From CAWEEP01 sp963808125 (GTDB lineage Bacteria > Chloroflexota > Dormibacteria > Aeolococcales > Aeolococcaceae), in the NCBI GenBank assembly GCA_963808125.1, contig CAWEEP010000056.1, positions 21,595 to 85,594 on the forward strand: a stretch of DNA of 64,000 bases. The letters are read 5' to 3'. Made by a program: the position numbers and the translations under genes. Positions 35,644-44,639 of the stretch are shown here, in pieces (the first letter of the stretch is position 1; every line of letters begins with the position of its first letter). The notes under the pieces are model-generated. The model worked only from the letters and a program-made list of their open reading frames with translations, was not told the origin of the DNA and did not search any database.

Positions 35644-36788
35644 CGCCCGCCGGCCTCCGGCGGCCGCGCCAGGGCGCGCTCGCGGTCCCGCGCCCGCGAG
35701 TAGCGGCCGAAGGTGTAGTAGGCGGCGCACGCCCCCTCCGACGACACCATGCATGTCCCGATCGGCGTCTCTGGGGTGCACGCCGTGCCGAAGACCTTGC
35801 ACTCCCAGGGCTTGATGGCGCCCTTGAGGACCTCGCCGCACTGGCACACCGTGGGATCGGCGACGCGCACGCCGGGAACCTGGAAGGCCCTCTCCGCATC
35901 GTGGGCGGCGAACTCCTCGCGCAGCTCGAAAGCGCTGCTCGGGATCATGCCCAGGCCCCGCCACTCGAACTGAGGGCGGAGCTGGAAGACGCGCTCCATC
36001 ACCTCCAGAGCGCGGGGATTGCCCTGGTCGTGGACGACGCGGCGGTACTGGTTCTCCACCTCGCAGCGGCCTTCGACCAGCTGGCGGATGAGCATGTGGA
36101 GGCCCTGCAGGATGTCGAGGGGCTCGAAACCGATGACCACCACGGGGAGCCCGTAGTGGCTGGCGATGACCTCGTACGGATGGATGCCGATGACGGTGGA
36201 GACGTGGCCGGGACCGAGGAACCCGTCGAGGCACAGCTCCGGCGCCTCGACGATGGCGGTCATGGGCGGAATGATGGTGACGTGGTTGCAGAAGACGAGG
36301 AAGTTGCTCCGTCCCTCGGCCTTGGCGCGGAGCAGCGTCAGCGCCGTCGACGGCGCCGTGGTCTCGAAGCCGATGGCGAAGAAGACGACCCGCCGATCGG
36401 GATTCTGCTCGGCGATCTTGAGGGCGTCGAGCGGCGAGTAGACCATGCGCACGTCGGCGCCGGCGGCCTTGGCGTCGAGCAGGCTGCCGTGGCTCCCCGG
36501 CACCCGCATCATGTCGCCGAAGCAGGTGAAGATCACCCCCTCCTGGCGGGCGACGGCGATGCCGTCGTCCACCCGGCCCATGGGGATGACGCAGACCGGG
36601 CAGCCGGGACCGTGCACCAGCTCGACATTGCCGGGCAGCAGGTCCTCGATGCCGTACTTGAAGATGGCGTGGGTGTGCCCGCCGCACACCTCCATGAACT
36701 TCCAATGCCGGTCGCCCGCCTCATCGGCGATGCGGTCGGCCACCCGGCGCGCCACGGCGCCGTCGCGGAACTCGTCGGCGAACTTCAC
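35640..36788 (-). CDS. hypD: Hydrogenase maturation protein HypD
   Basis: 382 residues. The N-terminal motif MEVCGGHTHAIFKYGIEDLL and GPGCPVCVIP are the iron and HypC-interacting cysteines. GFETTAPSTALTLL lies mid-protein, and the C-terminal cluster cysteines are in CQCGEVLKG, CKVFGTAC and CMVSSEGAC, binding the [4Fe-4S] centre. HypD with HypC is the scaffold on which the Fe(CN)2CO unit is built. Its ATG overlaps the hypC stop and its stop overlaps the hypE start. Confidence 0.96.
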   Translation of the reverse strand: MKFADEFRDGAVARRVADRIADEAGDRHWKFMEVCGGHTHAIFKYGIEDLLPGNVELVHGPGCPVCVIPMGRVDDGIAVARQEGVIFTCFGDMMRVPGSHGSLLDAKAAGADVRMVYSPLDALKIAEQNPDRRVVFFAIGFETTAPSTALTLLRAKAEGRSNFLVFCNHVTIIPPMTAIVEAPELCLDGFLGPGHVSTVIGIHPYEVIASHYGLPVVVIGFEPLDILQGLHMLIRQLVEGRCEVENQYRRVVHDQGNPRALEVMERVFQLRPQFEWRGLGMIPSSAFELREEFAAHDAERAFQVPGVRVADPTVCQCGEVLKGAIKPWECKVFGTACTPETPIGTCMVSSEGACAAYYTFGRYSRARDRERALARPPEAGGR

Positions 36789-37063
36789 GGCGCGCTCCGA
36801 GAGCCGCGGATCTGCTCGATCTCGTCGTTGTAGGCGGCCCCCATCTCCTCCAGGAGGGCGAGCGTCTCGGTTGCCTCCTCCTCGCTGATGCGAGAGAGGG
36901 CGAAGCCGACGTGGATGAGCACGTACTCCCCCGGTTCGGTGGCGTCCTCGCCGGTGAGCATCGACGTGTTGACCTGCCGGTTCACCCCGCCCAGCTCCAC
37001 CCGCGCGTAGTTGCGGTCATTGTCGACATATTCGACGAGGCGGGCCGGGATGGCCAGGCACAT
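36785..37063 (-). CDS. hypC: Hydrogenase maturation chaperone HypC
   Basis: 92 residues starting MCLAIPARLVEYVDND; Cys2, exposed after Met removal, is the essential iron-ligand residue of HypC. GEYVLIHVGFALSRISEEEA is the conserved second strand and helix. It starts 3 bases after hypF and overlaps hypD by four, so the four hyp genes are translationally linked. A second HypC/HupF-like domain is fused to the end of HypF in this cluster. Confidence 0.95.
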   Translation of the reverse strand: MCLAIPARLVEYVDNDRNYARVELGGVNRQVNTSMLTGEDATEPGEYVLIHVGFALSRISEEEATETLALLEEMGAAYNDEIEQIRGSRSAP

Positions 37064-37066
37064 CGG

Positions 37067-39697
37067 CTACTCCTCCGCGGCGTGCTGCAGGGCGACGCCG
37101 CCCTGGCAGAGGAGGACGTCGCCGCTCTCGACACCGGGCACGAGCTCGATGGAGACCTCGCAGGGCCGGCCGTCGACGGTCCCCCGGGCCATCCCCGACG
37201 TGGCGTCGGTGGAGGTCACGACCAGGCTCACCAGCTGGTCGCGGCAGGTGACGCAGAGGCCGTCCCGACACTCCGCCTCCACCACCGGTGGACCGGCCGC
37301 CGACCGCTGCGAGACCGCCACCAGCGCCTGCCCGAGGCTGACTCCGCCGTCGTTGGCGGGCACCGCTGAGTTGGCGTGGACGGTGAGAGCGCGCTGCCGC
37401 AGGAGGGACTCCAGGCGGCCGAGGAGGAGGGCGTTCTGGAAGACGCCGCCGCTGAGCGCCACCCGGTCCACCCCGCATTCGGCGGCGAGCCGCCCCACGG
37501 ACTCGGCCACCGCCTGGGCCAGGCTCTCGTGGAAGAGCAGCGACAGCTCGGCGGCGGGACGGCCCCTCTCGCGGTCATGGGCAAGCGCCATGACCAGGGA
37601 GACGGTGTCGATGACGAGCGGATCACCGCGCATCCCGACGGGCAGGGGGCGGACCTGGTCCGGCTCCCCGGCGGTGGCGGCGAGCGCCTCGAGGCGCATG
37701 GCCGCCTCCCCCTCGAAACTCGACACCTGGGCGACACCCAGGAGGCTGGCGACGGCGTCGAAGAGGCGGCCCGCGCTGGTCGTCACCGGCGCCCGGTCGC
37801 TCGCCGCCAGGCGGGTGACGAGCCGCCAGCGCCGCGCGTCGGGGGCGTCGGGGGAGGCGGCGATCGCCGGCGGAGGCGCGGCGGGGGCTGCCCCAGCCGC
37901 GACCAGATAGGCGGCCGCCATGCGCCAGCCCTGCCGGGCGCACATGTCGCCCCCGGGCTGGGTGACGGGCGCGAGGTGGCCGGCGCGGACGAAGGAGCGT
38001 TCGTCGCAGAGCAGGATCTCGCCGCCCCAGAGGGTCCCGTCCGGACCCAGGCCGATGCCATCGAAAGCGACGCCGAGCACGCGGCCGCGGAGGCCGTGCT
38101 CGGCCATGACGCTGGCGACATGGGCGTGGTGATGCTGCACCCGCACAGGACGGGCTCCGCCCTCCCACCACGCCTCGGCGAGGTGGCTGGAGGTGTAGTC
38201 GGGATGCAGATCGCAGGCGACCACGTCGGGATGGACGCGGAAGAGCCGGAGGTAGGTGGTCAGCGCCTCGGCCTGGTGGCGCAGCGCCAGCGCCTCGTCG
38301 AGGTCACCGACGTGGGGGCTGACGAACGCGTCGCCGTCCTTGAGAAGGGTGAAGGTGTTCTTCAGATGGGCGCCCAGCGCCAGCACCGCTGGACGGGGTC
38401 CGCCGGCGTCACCTTGCAGGTCGATGGGCAAAGGGCAGAAGCCCCGGGCGCGGCGCACCATCCGCGACGCCCCGCCGACCAGCCGCACCACCGAGTCGTC
38501 GTATCGCGCGTAGATGTCGCGATCGTGGAGGAGGAAGCCGTCGGCGATGCTCCCCAGCCGCTCGACAGCCTCGTCGTTGTCCTTGGCGATCGGCTCGTCG
38601 GTGAGGTTGCCGCTGGTCATGACCAGCGGCCGCCGCAACCTCTCCAGCAGAAGGTGGTGCAGCGGGGTGCTGGGCAGCATCACCCCAAGGTCGCCGAAGC
38701 CGGGGGCGATCGACGGCGCCACCCCGTGGTCGGCGGCGTCGCTGTGCGGGCGGAGCAGGACGATGGGCCGGGCCGGCTGCCGCAGCAGTTCAGCCTCCTC
38801 GTTGCTGACGATGCAGATCCGCCGCACCGACTCGAGGTCGGCGCACATCAGCGCCAGCGGCTTGGCGGGGCGGTGCTTGCGGGCGCGGAGGCGCCGGACC
38901 GCGGCCTCGTCGCCGGCATCGCAGCACAGCTGGAAACCACCCAGTCCCTTGAGGGCGACGATCCGCCCCGCCTCGACCGCCTCCACCGCCCGGTCGATGG
39001 CGTCCCCCGGCATCTCCGCGCCGTCGCGCGCGGCGAACCAGAGCCGGGGACCGCACTCGGCGCAGGCGTTGGGCTGGGCATGGAAACGGCGGTCGGCGGG
39101 GTTCTCGTACTCCCCCCGGCAGCGGCTGCACATGGCGAAGCGTCGCATCGTGGTCAGCGGCCGGTCGTACGGGATGTCCTCGATGATGGTGAAGCGCGGC
39201 CCGCAGTTGGTGCAGTTGATGAAGGGGTATGCGTGGCGGCGGTCCTCCGGATCGAACAGCTCCGCCAGGCAGTCCGCGCAGGTGGCCGCGTCGGCGGCGA
39301 TCGTCTGGTGCTCACCGGCGACGGTGCGGCTCTCCTCGATGCGGAAGTCGATGCTCCCGGCGGGGTCCGTCTCCACCACGTCGATGCCGGCGATGCGCGA
39401 CAGCGGCGGGGCTTCGCGGACCAGCGCCCGGGCGAACCCCTCCAGCGCCCCGGGGGTTCCCTCCGCCTCCACGATGACGGCGCCGGAGGTGTTGCGGACC
39501 GAGCCTGTGAGGCCGGACCGGGAGGCCAGCGTCCAGACGAAGGGCCGAAAGCCGACGCCCTGGACCAGGCCGTGGATGGTGTAGACGCGCCGGATGCGCA
39601 CCTCGGGGAAGGCGGCGACCACCAGATCCCCGGCGTCGCCGGCATGACGCGGAGACGCTGACGCGGTGGCGCGGGACGGGGGATTCTGGGGGGACAC
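37067..39697 (-). CDS. hypF: Carbamoyltransferase HypF with an extra C-terminal HypC/HupF-like domain
   Basis: 876 residues, unbroken. Order: acylphosphatase domain (VQGVGFRPF at 45-53); two zinc fingers at ~137-200 (CADCLAELF, CTNCGPRF, CSRCRGEY, CAECGPRL); YrdC-like ATP-carbamoyl domain; Kae1-like domain with VQHHHAHVASVMAEHGL and ending DGGVSLGQALVA. HypF normally stops there. Residues ~805-876 add CRDGLCVTCRDQLVSLVV, EVSIELVPGVESGD and VLLCQGGVAL, the pattern of HupF/HypC-family proteins found near actinobacterial hydrogenases. HypF transfers a carbamoyl group from carbamoyl phosphate to the HypE cysteine. First gene of the operon; no hydrogenase subunit gene is in the window. Confidence 0.93.
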   Translation of the reverse strand: MSPQNPPSRATASASPRHAGDAGDLVVAAFPEVRIRRVYTIHGLVQGVGFRPFVWTLASRSGLTGSVRNTSGAVIVEAEGTPGALEGFARALVREAPPLSRIAGIDVVETDPAGSIDFRIEESRTVAGEHQTIAADAATCADCLAELFDPEDRRHAYPFINCTNCGPRFTIIEDIPYDRPLTTMRRFAMCSRCRGEYENPADRRFHAQPNACAECGPRLWFAARDGAEMPGDAIDRAVEAVEAGRIVALKGLGGFQLCCDAGDEAAVRRLRARKHRPAKPLALMCADLESVRRICIVSNEEAELLRQPARPIVLLRPHSDAADHGVAPSIAPGFGDLGVMLPSTPLHHLLLERLRRPLVMTSGNLTDEPIAKDNDEAVERLGSIADGFLLHDRDIYARYDDSVVRLVGGASRMVRRARGFCPLPIDLQGDAGGPRPAVLALGAHLKNTFTLLKDGDAFVSPHVGDLDEALALRHQAEALTTYLRLFRVHPDVVACDLHPDYTSSHLAEAWWEGGARPVRVQHHHAHVASVMAEHGLRGRVLGVAFDGIGLGPDGTLWGGEILLCDERSFVRAGHLAPVTQPGGDMCARQGWRMAAAYLVAAGAAPAAPPPAIAASPDAPDARRWRLVTRLAASDRAPVTTSAGRLFDAVASLLGVAQVSSFEGEAAMRLEALAATAGEPDQVRPLPVGMRGDPLVIDTVSLVMALAHDRERGRPAAELSLLFHESLAQAVAESVGRLAAECGVDRVALSGGVFQNALLLGRLESLLRQRALTVHANSAVPANDGGVSLGQALVAVSQRSAAGPPVVEAECRDGLCVTCRDQLVSLVVTSTDATSGMARGTVDGRPCEVSIELVPGVESGDVLLCQGGVALQHAAEE

Positions 39698-39772
39698 CGA
39701 GGGTCAGCCTACACGCTGACACTGACGAGACCGCCCGAGCGCGGCGCGGCCCGGCGTCCACCGGGGCGGGGC

Positions 39773-40147
39773 CTAGGCCGGGATCTGGCTCCCCGCCGGG
39801 CCCGATCCGAGCGGCGACGCGTGCCGGGGTTCGTCGACCCGCAACTCGCCACCCGGGATCAGCATCGTCGCCACCCGCCCGAAGCCGGCGTCCTCGATGC
39901 CGCCGACGAACTCGGCACCCCGAGCCCGCAGCTCGGCGACGGTTGCCTCGATCGCGTCGCACATGAGGTAGAGCTCGTGGCGGTTCTCCCCTCCCGCCAG
40001 GTGCACGCCGAGCTCCGCCGGCGGCAGGGCGAAGATCGGCCAGCCGCCTCCGGCGTCGACGGACGGCAATTCCACCACGTCGCGCAGGAATGCCCGAGCG
40101 GCCTCCGGCTCCGACGTGAAGATGAGTGCGTGCACGCCGGTGATCAC
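39773..40147 (-). CDS. Glyoxalase/VOC-fold protein
   Basis: 124 residues: TGVHALIFTSEPEAARAFLR then PIFALPPAELGVHLAG and HELYLMCDAIEATVAELRAR, ending in GGELRVDEP. This is a single VOC module with two beta-alpha-beta-beta-beta units; such proteins are dioxygenase, glyoxalase or resistance proteins acting as dimers. Typical metal positions (His4 of the core, E/H later) are partly present. The start is GTG 40147. Substrate unknown. Confidence 0.8.
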   Translation of the reverse strand: MITGVHALIFTSEPEAARAFLRDVVELPSVDAGGGWPIFALPPAELGVHLAGGENRHELYLMCDAIEATVAELRARGAEFVGGIEDAGFGRVATMLIPGGELRVDEPRHASPLGSGPAGSQIPA

Positions 40148-40253
40148 GCCCCGCAGTCTAGCGACGGCCTCCCTCGCCGGAGGCCGGCGCGGTGCATGCG
40201 GCCCTGGGTGTACCGTTCGCCGGACGGCAGCCCCAGTGAGGACCCCGACCGTG

Positions 40254-40907
40254 ATGCACGAGCCGCCACCTCCACCCCCGCCGCCAGTCCACTCTCCGCC
40301 TGTCGGCGGACCTCTCCCGACCCAAACGCAGCAGGAGTCGCCACCGTCCGCCTCGCGGCGGCCCGCCCTGCGCTTCGAGCGGCGCGGCATCGCCGGCATC
40401 GCGCTAGGGGCGATCGGAATCGCCGCCATTGCCCTTCTCATCGTCCTGGACGTGGGGCTCCAATCCAGGGTCAACTCGCTGCAGAGCCAGGTGAGCACCG
40501 CAAAGGCGGGCCTCGCGACGGCGAGCGCCATCAGCAGCGGCCTGACCGCCAACAACCTGAACGACCAGGCGGAGATCGCCTCCCTCGAAGCGCAGGTCCC
40601 GAATCAGCCCGACTTCACCGTCGTCAGCTCCAGCTGGCAGAAGGGCTGCAGCGCGGACACCTGCTTCCCCGAGGCCTCGGTGGTCAACTACGGCCAGACG
40701 GGCCAGGCGGTGGTCATGTTCAGCATCGACCAGGGAGGCTCGACCACCGGCACGGTGCTCGCGACCTGTTCTGCGTCGATCACCTCAACAGCCCCGAACG
40801 GCGCCGCCGACGTCAACTGCCCGGCATCGTCGGCAGCCCTCATCCAGTACTTCGAGAACAACCCCGCCGGGGAGGTCTCCCTGCAGGTCGTCATCAAGAA
40901 CCCCTGA
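40254..40907 (+). CDS. Membrane-anchored extracytoplasmic protein
   Basis: 217 residues. A Pro-rich cytoplasmic start (eight prolines in a row), a membrane helix near 50-72 (GIAAIALLIVLDVGLQ), a short coiled region with NSLQSQVSTAKAGL, then ~110 extracytoplasmic residues with a Cys pair in WQKGCSADTCFPEASVV and another pair later. The outer part resembles a small beta-sandwich (FxxE-like). ATG 40254 is used; GTG 40251 is adjacent. It lies just upstream of the two-component system, same strand, but has its own position ~100 bases away. Confidence 0.6.
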   Translation: MHEPPPPPPPPVHSPPVGGPLPTQTQQESPPSASRRPALRFERRGIAGIALGAIGIAAIALLIVLDVGLQSRVNSLQSQVSTAKAGLATASAISSGLTANNLNDQAEIASLEAQVPNQPDFTVVSSSWQKGCSADTCFPEASVVNYGQTGQAVVMFSIDQGGSTTGTVLATCSASITSTAPNGAADVNCPASSAALIQYFENNPAGEVSLQVVIKNP

Positions 40908-40978
40908 CCCGGGGTGGGCCGCCGGGGGCCGGTGTCGGGCATCGGCGCGGCGGGACGCCGGGCGGGCTCTGGGCGTTC

Positions 40979-40996
40979 TCACAGCGAATTCCCAGG
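40979..40996 (+). promoter_or_regulatory. Candidate OmpR-type direct-repeat site upstream of the response regulator
   Basis: TCACAG-N5-TCCCAG (40979-40984 and 40990-40995) is a tandem half-site pair with 11-base period, 14 bases before ATG 41010. The same arrangement is found on both sides of the glycosyltransferase intergenic region at 44596-44678. Probable autoregulation. Confidence 0.5.
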
Positions 40997-41009
40997 ATTC
41001 GCTGCCACC

Positions 41010-41729
41010 ATGGGGGCCGTGGCCGAGCCCCTCACCGAGCCCACCCGGGTCTTGGTCGTCGACGACGAGCGCAACATCACCGAGCTGGTGGCCATGGCGC
41101 TGCGCTACGAGGGCTTCGAGGTGCAGACGGCGGCCACCGCCCGGCAGGCCCGGGAGGCGGTCCTGGAGCGCCGCCCGTCCTTGATCGTCCTCGACATCGG
41201 TCTGCCCGGCGAGGACGGGCTGCAACTGGCCCAGCGCCTGACCGCCGAAGGGCAGCGGGTCCCCATCATCTTCCTCACCGCCCGCGACGCCACCGAGGAC
41301 AAGGTGCGCGGGCTCACCGTGGGCGGCGACGACTACGTCACCAAGCCCTTCAGCATCGAGGAGCTGGTGGCGCGGATCCGCGCCGTGCTGCGCCGCTACC
41401 GAGGCGGTGATCCGGAGGCCGGAGGGCGGCTCGCCGTGGCTGACCTGGAGCTCGACGAGGAGAGCCATGAGGTGTGGCGCGCCGGCCAACTCGTCGAACT
41501 CACCCCCACCGAGTTCCGCCTCCTCCGCTACCTCATGGCCAACGCGCGCCGGGTCCTCTCCCGCGCGCAGATCCTCGACCACGTCTGGGATTACGACTTC
41601 GGCGGCGACGCGGGCGTCCTGGAGACCTACGTCAGCTACCTGCGGCGCAAGGTTGACTGCGTCGATCCGCCCCTCATCCAGACCGTCCGGGGCGTCGGCT
41701 ACGTGCTCCGCCCTCCCCGCCCGGCGTGA
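41010..41729 (+). CDS. OmpR/PhoB-family response regulator
   Basis: 239 residues. Receiver domain: acidic pair in RVLVVDDERN, phosphoacceptor Asp62 in LIVLDIGLPGEDG, Thr/Lys switch residues in IIFLTARDA and YVTKPFSIEELVAR. The C-terminal winged helix (LTPTEFRLLRYLMANARRVL, LETYVSYLRRKVD, TVRGVGYVLR) is full length. Direct repeats just upstream and near the GT genes at 44573 and 44701 suggest its regulon. ATG 41010 is used; GTG 41019 is possible. The kinase gene follows after one base. Confidence 0.93.
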   Translation: MGAVAEPLTEPTRVLVVDDERNITELVAMALRYEGFEVQTAATARQAREAVLERRPSLIVLDIGLPGEDGLQLAQRLTAEGQRVPIIFLTARDATEDKVRGLTVGGDDYVTKPFSIEELVARIRAVLRRYRGGDPEAGGRLAVADLELDEESHEVWRAGQLVELTPTEFRLLRYLMANARRVLSRAQILDHVWDYDFGGDAGVLETYVSYLRRKVDCVDPPLIQTVRGVGYVLRPPRPA

Positions 41730-41730
41730 G

Positions 41731-43185
41731 ATGACGCTCCGGACCCGGCTGCTGTGCACCCTGGTGCCGCTCTTCGCCGTCTGCCTGGCCGCGGCCGACA
41801 TCGCCACCTACACCGACCAGCAGGCGGTCCTCTTCGACCAGCTGCGGCAGCAGGCGCTGAACGGGGTGACGCTGATCGCGGACTCGGTGCCGGGCAACCC
41901 AGGCGGGCCGGGTGGAGGCGGTCCGCCGGGCGCCGGCGCCCAGCCGGGCGTCGTCTGGGGTGAGGTGCTCTCCCCCGCCGGGCTGATGGTGAGCCCCGCG
42001 AGGTTCCTGGGTTTCCCCACGCAGGATCAATTGAGCGCCACCGCCAACCATCCCGTGCTCACCCCTCTGCTCACCTCGTCGCCGTCCCAGGACGTGGAGG
42101 TGGCCGGGGTCGGCCGCTACAGCGACTACCTCGTCGACACCCGGCCGGCCAATGACGGCAGCGGCGATCTGATCGTCGCCGGGGTGCCGATGGACAGCTA
42201 CAACGCCACCCTCGGCAACCTGCTCCTCCTCGAGCTGCTGGCGGGACTGGCGGTGGTTTTGATCCTCATCCTCACCGCCTGGTTCCTCGTCCGTCGCGGG
42301 CTGCGGCCACTGGAGCGCATGGGCGCGACGGCCGGCGCCATCGCCGCCGGGGAGCTGGGCCGCCGGGTCACCCCGGCCGACCCCACCACCGAGGTGGGCC
42401 GGCTTGGCCTCGCCCTCAACACCATGCTGGACCGGCTGGAGACCGCTTTCGCCCAGCGCGCCGCGGTCGAACAGCGGCTGCGCGACTTCATCGCCGACGC
42501 CTCCCATGAGCTGCGCACACCGCTCACGTCGATGCGTGGATACGCGGAGCTGGCACGCCGCACCCCAGACATGACGGCGGAGGAGATGGACCTGTCCCTG
42601 CGCCGCATCGAGGACGAGGCGCGGCGAATGGGGGAGCTCGTCGACGACCTCATGGTGCTGGCCCGGCTCGACCAGGGACGACCCCTGGGGCGCGCCCCGG
42701 TGGCGCTGGAGTCGCTGGTCGCCGACGCCTGCGGCGACGCCCGGGTGATCGACCCCTCGCGGACGATCACGGCGGATGTCGCCGCTCCGCTCACCGTCAC
42801 GGGAGACGAGGCGCGGCTGCGCCAGCTGCTCGGCAACCTGCTCCGCAACGCCGTGGTCCACACGGCCCCGGGGACGCCCGTCGAGGTGCGCCTGAGACAG
42901 GAGCCGCCCTGGGCGGTCATCGAGGTCGTCGACCACGGCTCGGGCATCCCGCTACCCGCCCGGAGCCAGATCTTCGAGCGATTCCACCGGGCCGACCCGG
43001 AACGGAGCCGGGACCAAGGCGGCAGCGGGCTCGGACTCAGCATCGTCGCCGCCGTGGTGGGGGCGCACGGCGGACGGGTCTCGATCACCGACACCCAGGG
43101 CGGCGGCGCAACCTTCCGCATCGACCTGCCATTGGCCCGCGAGGCAGAGACGCCACCCGCGGAGGGCGCGCCACCGCCGGGCTGA
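41731..43185 (+). CDS. Sensor histidine kinase
   Basis: 484 residues. Membrane helix 1 (~10-28), an extracytoplasmic sensor of ~130 residues with a Gly/Pro-rich loop, helix 2 (~160-185), HAMP, then HisKA with FIADASHELRTPLTSMRGYA (His259) and HATPase with NLLRNAVVH, DHGSGIP, FERFHRAD and GGSGLGLSIVAAVV. A complete classical kinase, one base after the regulator's stop. The sensed signal is unknown; the outer loop is the only candidate region. Confidence 0.93.
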   Translation: MTLRTRLLCTLVPLFAVCLAAADIATYTDQQAVLFDQLRQQALNGVTLIADSVPGNPGGPGGGGPPGAGAQPGVVWGEVLSPAGLMVSPARFLGFPTQDQLSATANHPVLTPLLTSSPSQDVEVAGVGRYSDYLVDTRPANDGSGDLIVAGVPMDSYNATLGNLLLLELLAGLAVVLILILTAWFLVRRGLRPLERMGATAGAIAAGELGRRVTPADPTTEVGRLGLALNTMLDRLETAFAQRAAVEQRLRDFIADASHELRTPLTSMRGYAELARRTPDMTAEEMDLSLRRIEDEARRMGELVDDLMVLARLDQGRPLGRAPVALESLVADACGDARVIDPSRTITADVAAPLTVTGDEARLRQLLGNLLRNAVVHTAPGTPVEVRLRQEPPWAVIEVVDHGSGIPLPARSQIFERFHRADPERSRDQGGSGLGLSIVAAVVGAHGGRVSITDTQGGGATFRIDLPLAREAETPPAEGAPPPG

Positions 43186-43227
43186 TCCTTTCGCGAACGC
43201 CGCGCCCCATCCCTGATCGTTGCCCCG

Positions 43228-43380
43228 TTGCGCCTCCACCGTCGCAGGAACCCGTCGGGGAGGCCGGCCAACGTCCTCCTCATCGCCGTCAACGTCCTGA
43301 TCATCCCCGGTCTCGTCCTCACCCGGCGCTCGCGCCCGAGCGCCGCCGCCGACCACGGAGCCGCGCCTCGTCCCTGGTAG
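43228..43380 (+). CDS. Possible 50-residue single-helix membrane peptide
   Basis: From TTG 43228 the frame encodes MRLHRRRNPSGRPANVLLIA followed by VNVLIIPGLVLTRRSRP and a polar tail. Basic residues flank one hydrophobic helix. It lies 43 bases after the kinase gene. No good ribosome-binding site and no known relatives, so it may be chance; the rest of the 43186-43397 gap shows nothing else. Confidence 0.25.
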   Translation: MRLHRRRNPSGRPANVLLIAVNVLIIPGLVLTRRSRPSAAADHGAAPRPW

Positions 43381-43397
43381 TCCCCGGGGGCTGGGGC

Positions 43398-44573
43398 TCA
43401 GCCGTTCTGGATGAAGCGCCTGCGTCGACGTGGGTGTTTGACGTCCATCCAGCCGCGGAGGACGGCATACCGGCACACGGTTGCGGCGAGATTCACTGCC
43501 GTCAGCACGGCCACCTCGACGAGGCGGCCGGCTCGGGGCGCGGCCAGCGTCAGCGCGCCGGCAGCGGCGGTGGTCATGAGCAGGGCGATGAGAAACGCGA
43601 CGAGCCCGGCGGCGTAGTCGCCGCGCAACCCCGGGCGTCCCCGGACCCCGAAGGTGATCCGACGGTTCACGGCGGTGTTGGCCACGGCGGTGACGAGGAG
43701 GGCCACCGCGTTGGCCACCGGCGAGCTGGTGAACCCCCGCAGCAGCAGGTACAGGCCGGCGTAGGCGACGGTGCTGGCGACACCGATCGCCGCGAAACGG
43801 AGGAAGCGACCGGAGATCCCCGACCGCAGCAGGCGCATGACGCCCCGCAGGTCGTCGCGGGCGGTGGAGACGATCTTGACCCGGGAGTCGGGATCGTCCG
43901 TCCAGTCCACGGGAACCTCGTGGATGCGCAGCCCAGCCCTCTCCGCCAGCACCAGCAGCTCGGTATCGAAGAACCAGGAGCGGTCCTGCACGTCGGGCAG
44001 CAGGCGCCGCGCGACATCGGCCCGGACCGCCTTGAAGCCGCACTGCGCATCCCGGAAGTGGACGCCCAGCACGAGCCGGAGGATCAGGTTGTAGGCGCGC
44101 GAGATCGTCTCGCGCTCGACGCCGCGGTGGACATGGGCGCCGGGAGCGAGGCGGCTGCCGATGGCCACGTCGCTGTGCCCGCTGACCAGCGGAGCCACCA
44201 GGGGCAGGAGGGCATCGAGGTCGGTCGACAGGTCGATGTCCATATAGGCGACGACGTCGGCGTCGCTGTTCATCCAGGCGTGGGCCAGTGCCCGCCCACG
44301 GCCCTTGTCCTCCAGACGCAGGTAGCGGACGCCGGGCACCTCGGCGGCGAGTCGCCGGCCGATCGACGCCGTTGCGTCGCTGCTCGCGTTGTCGGCGATG
44401 GTGATGCCGGCGGCGAAGGGGAAGCCTGGCTCGTCGAGGTAGGCGCGCAGCCGGCGCACGCTGGGCTCCAGGTCGTGCTCCTCGTTGTAGACGGGGAGCA
44501 CGATGTCGATGACGGACTCCTTCGACGGCTGCTTGGCCAGCGCGATGGCGGGGCGGATCACGAGCGACATCAT
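43398..44573 (-). CDS. GT2 glycosyltransferase fused to a GtrA-like membrane domain
   Basis: 391 residues. The GT2 part has VLPVYNEEHDLEPSVRRLRA, ADNASSDATA, MDIDLSTDLDALLPLV (DxD-like) and CGFKAVRADVARRLLP. From ~250 a four-helix GtrA domain follows (FAAIGVASTVAYAGLYLLLR, NTAVNRRITFG). Such proteins make polyprenyl-phosphate sugars and flip them across the membrane. Divergent from the GT39 gene, which uses lipid-linked sugars outside; the pair resembles the YkcC/YkcB arrangement of Firmicutes. ATG 44573; phased half-sites lie 23-50 bases upstream. Confidence 0.9.
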   Translation of the reverse strand: MMSLVIRPAIALAKQPSKESVIDIVLPVYNEEHDLEPSVRRLRAYLDEPGFPFAAGITIADNASSDATASIGRRLAAEVPGVRYLRLEDKGRGRALAHAWMNSDADVVAYMDIDLSTDLDALLPLVAPLVSGHSDVAIGSRLAPGAHVHRGVERETISRAYNLILRLVLGVHFRDAQCGFKAVRADVARRLLPDVQDRSWFFDTELLVLAERAGLRIHEVPVDWTDDPDSRVKIVSTARDDLRGVMRLLRSGISGRFLRFAAIGVASTVAYAGLYLLLRGFTSSPVANAVALLVTAVANTAVNRRITFGVRGRPGLRGDYAAGLVAFLIALLMTTAAAGALTLAAPRAGRLVEVAVLTAVNLAATVCRYAVLRGWMDVKHPRRRRRFIQNG

Positions 44574-44595
44574 GCACGCCCATTCTTGGCGCCGT

Positions 44596-44623
44596 CTGCG
44601 AGGCGGCTGTGAAGCGCGTGGGA
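44596..44623 (-). promoter_or_regulatory. Phased direct repeats upstream of the GT2-GtrA gene
   Basis: On the minus strand TCCCAC, TCACAG and TCGCAG occur at 44623-44618, 44612-44607 and 44601-44596, an exact 11-base period. Consensus TCNCA[GC]. They match the pair in front of the response regulator gene. Confidence 0.5.
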
Positions 44624-44639
44624 ACCGCCCCCGCCAGAT

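Noticed and set aside
37376..39661. A 761-codon open frame opposite hypF
   Set aside because: hypF in the other strand has every expected domain. The antisense product is low-complexity and has no motif.
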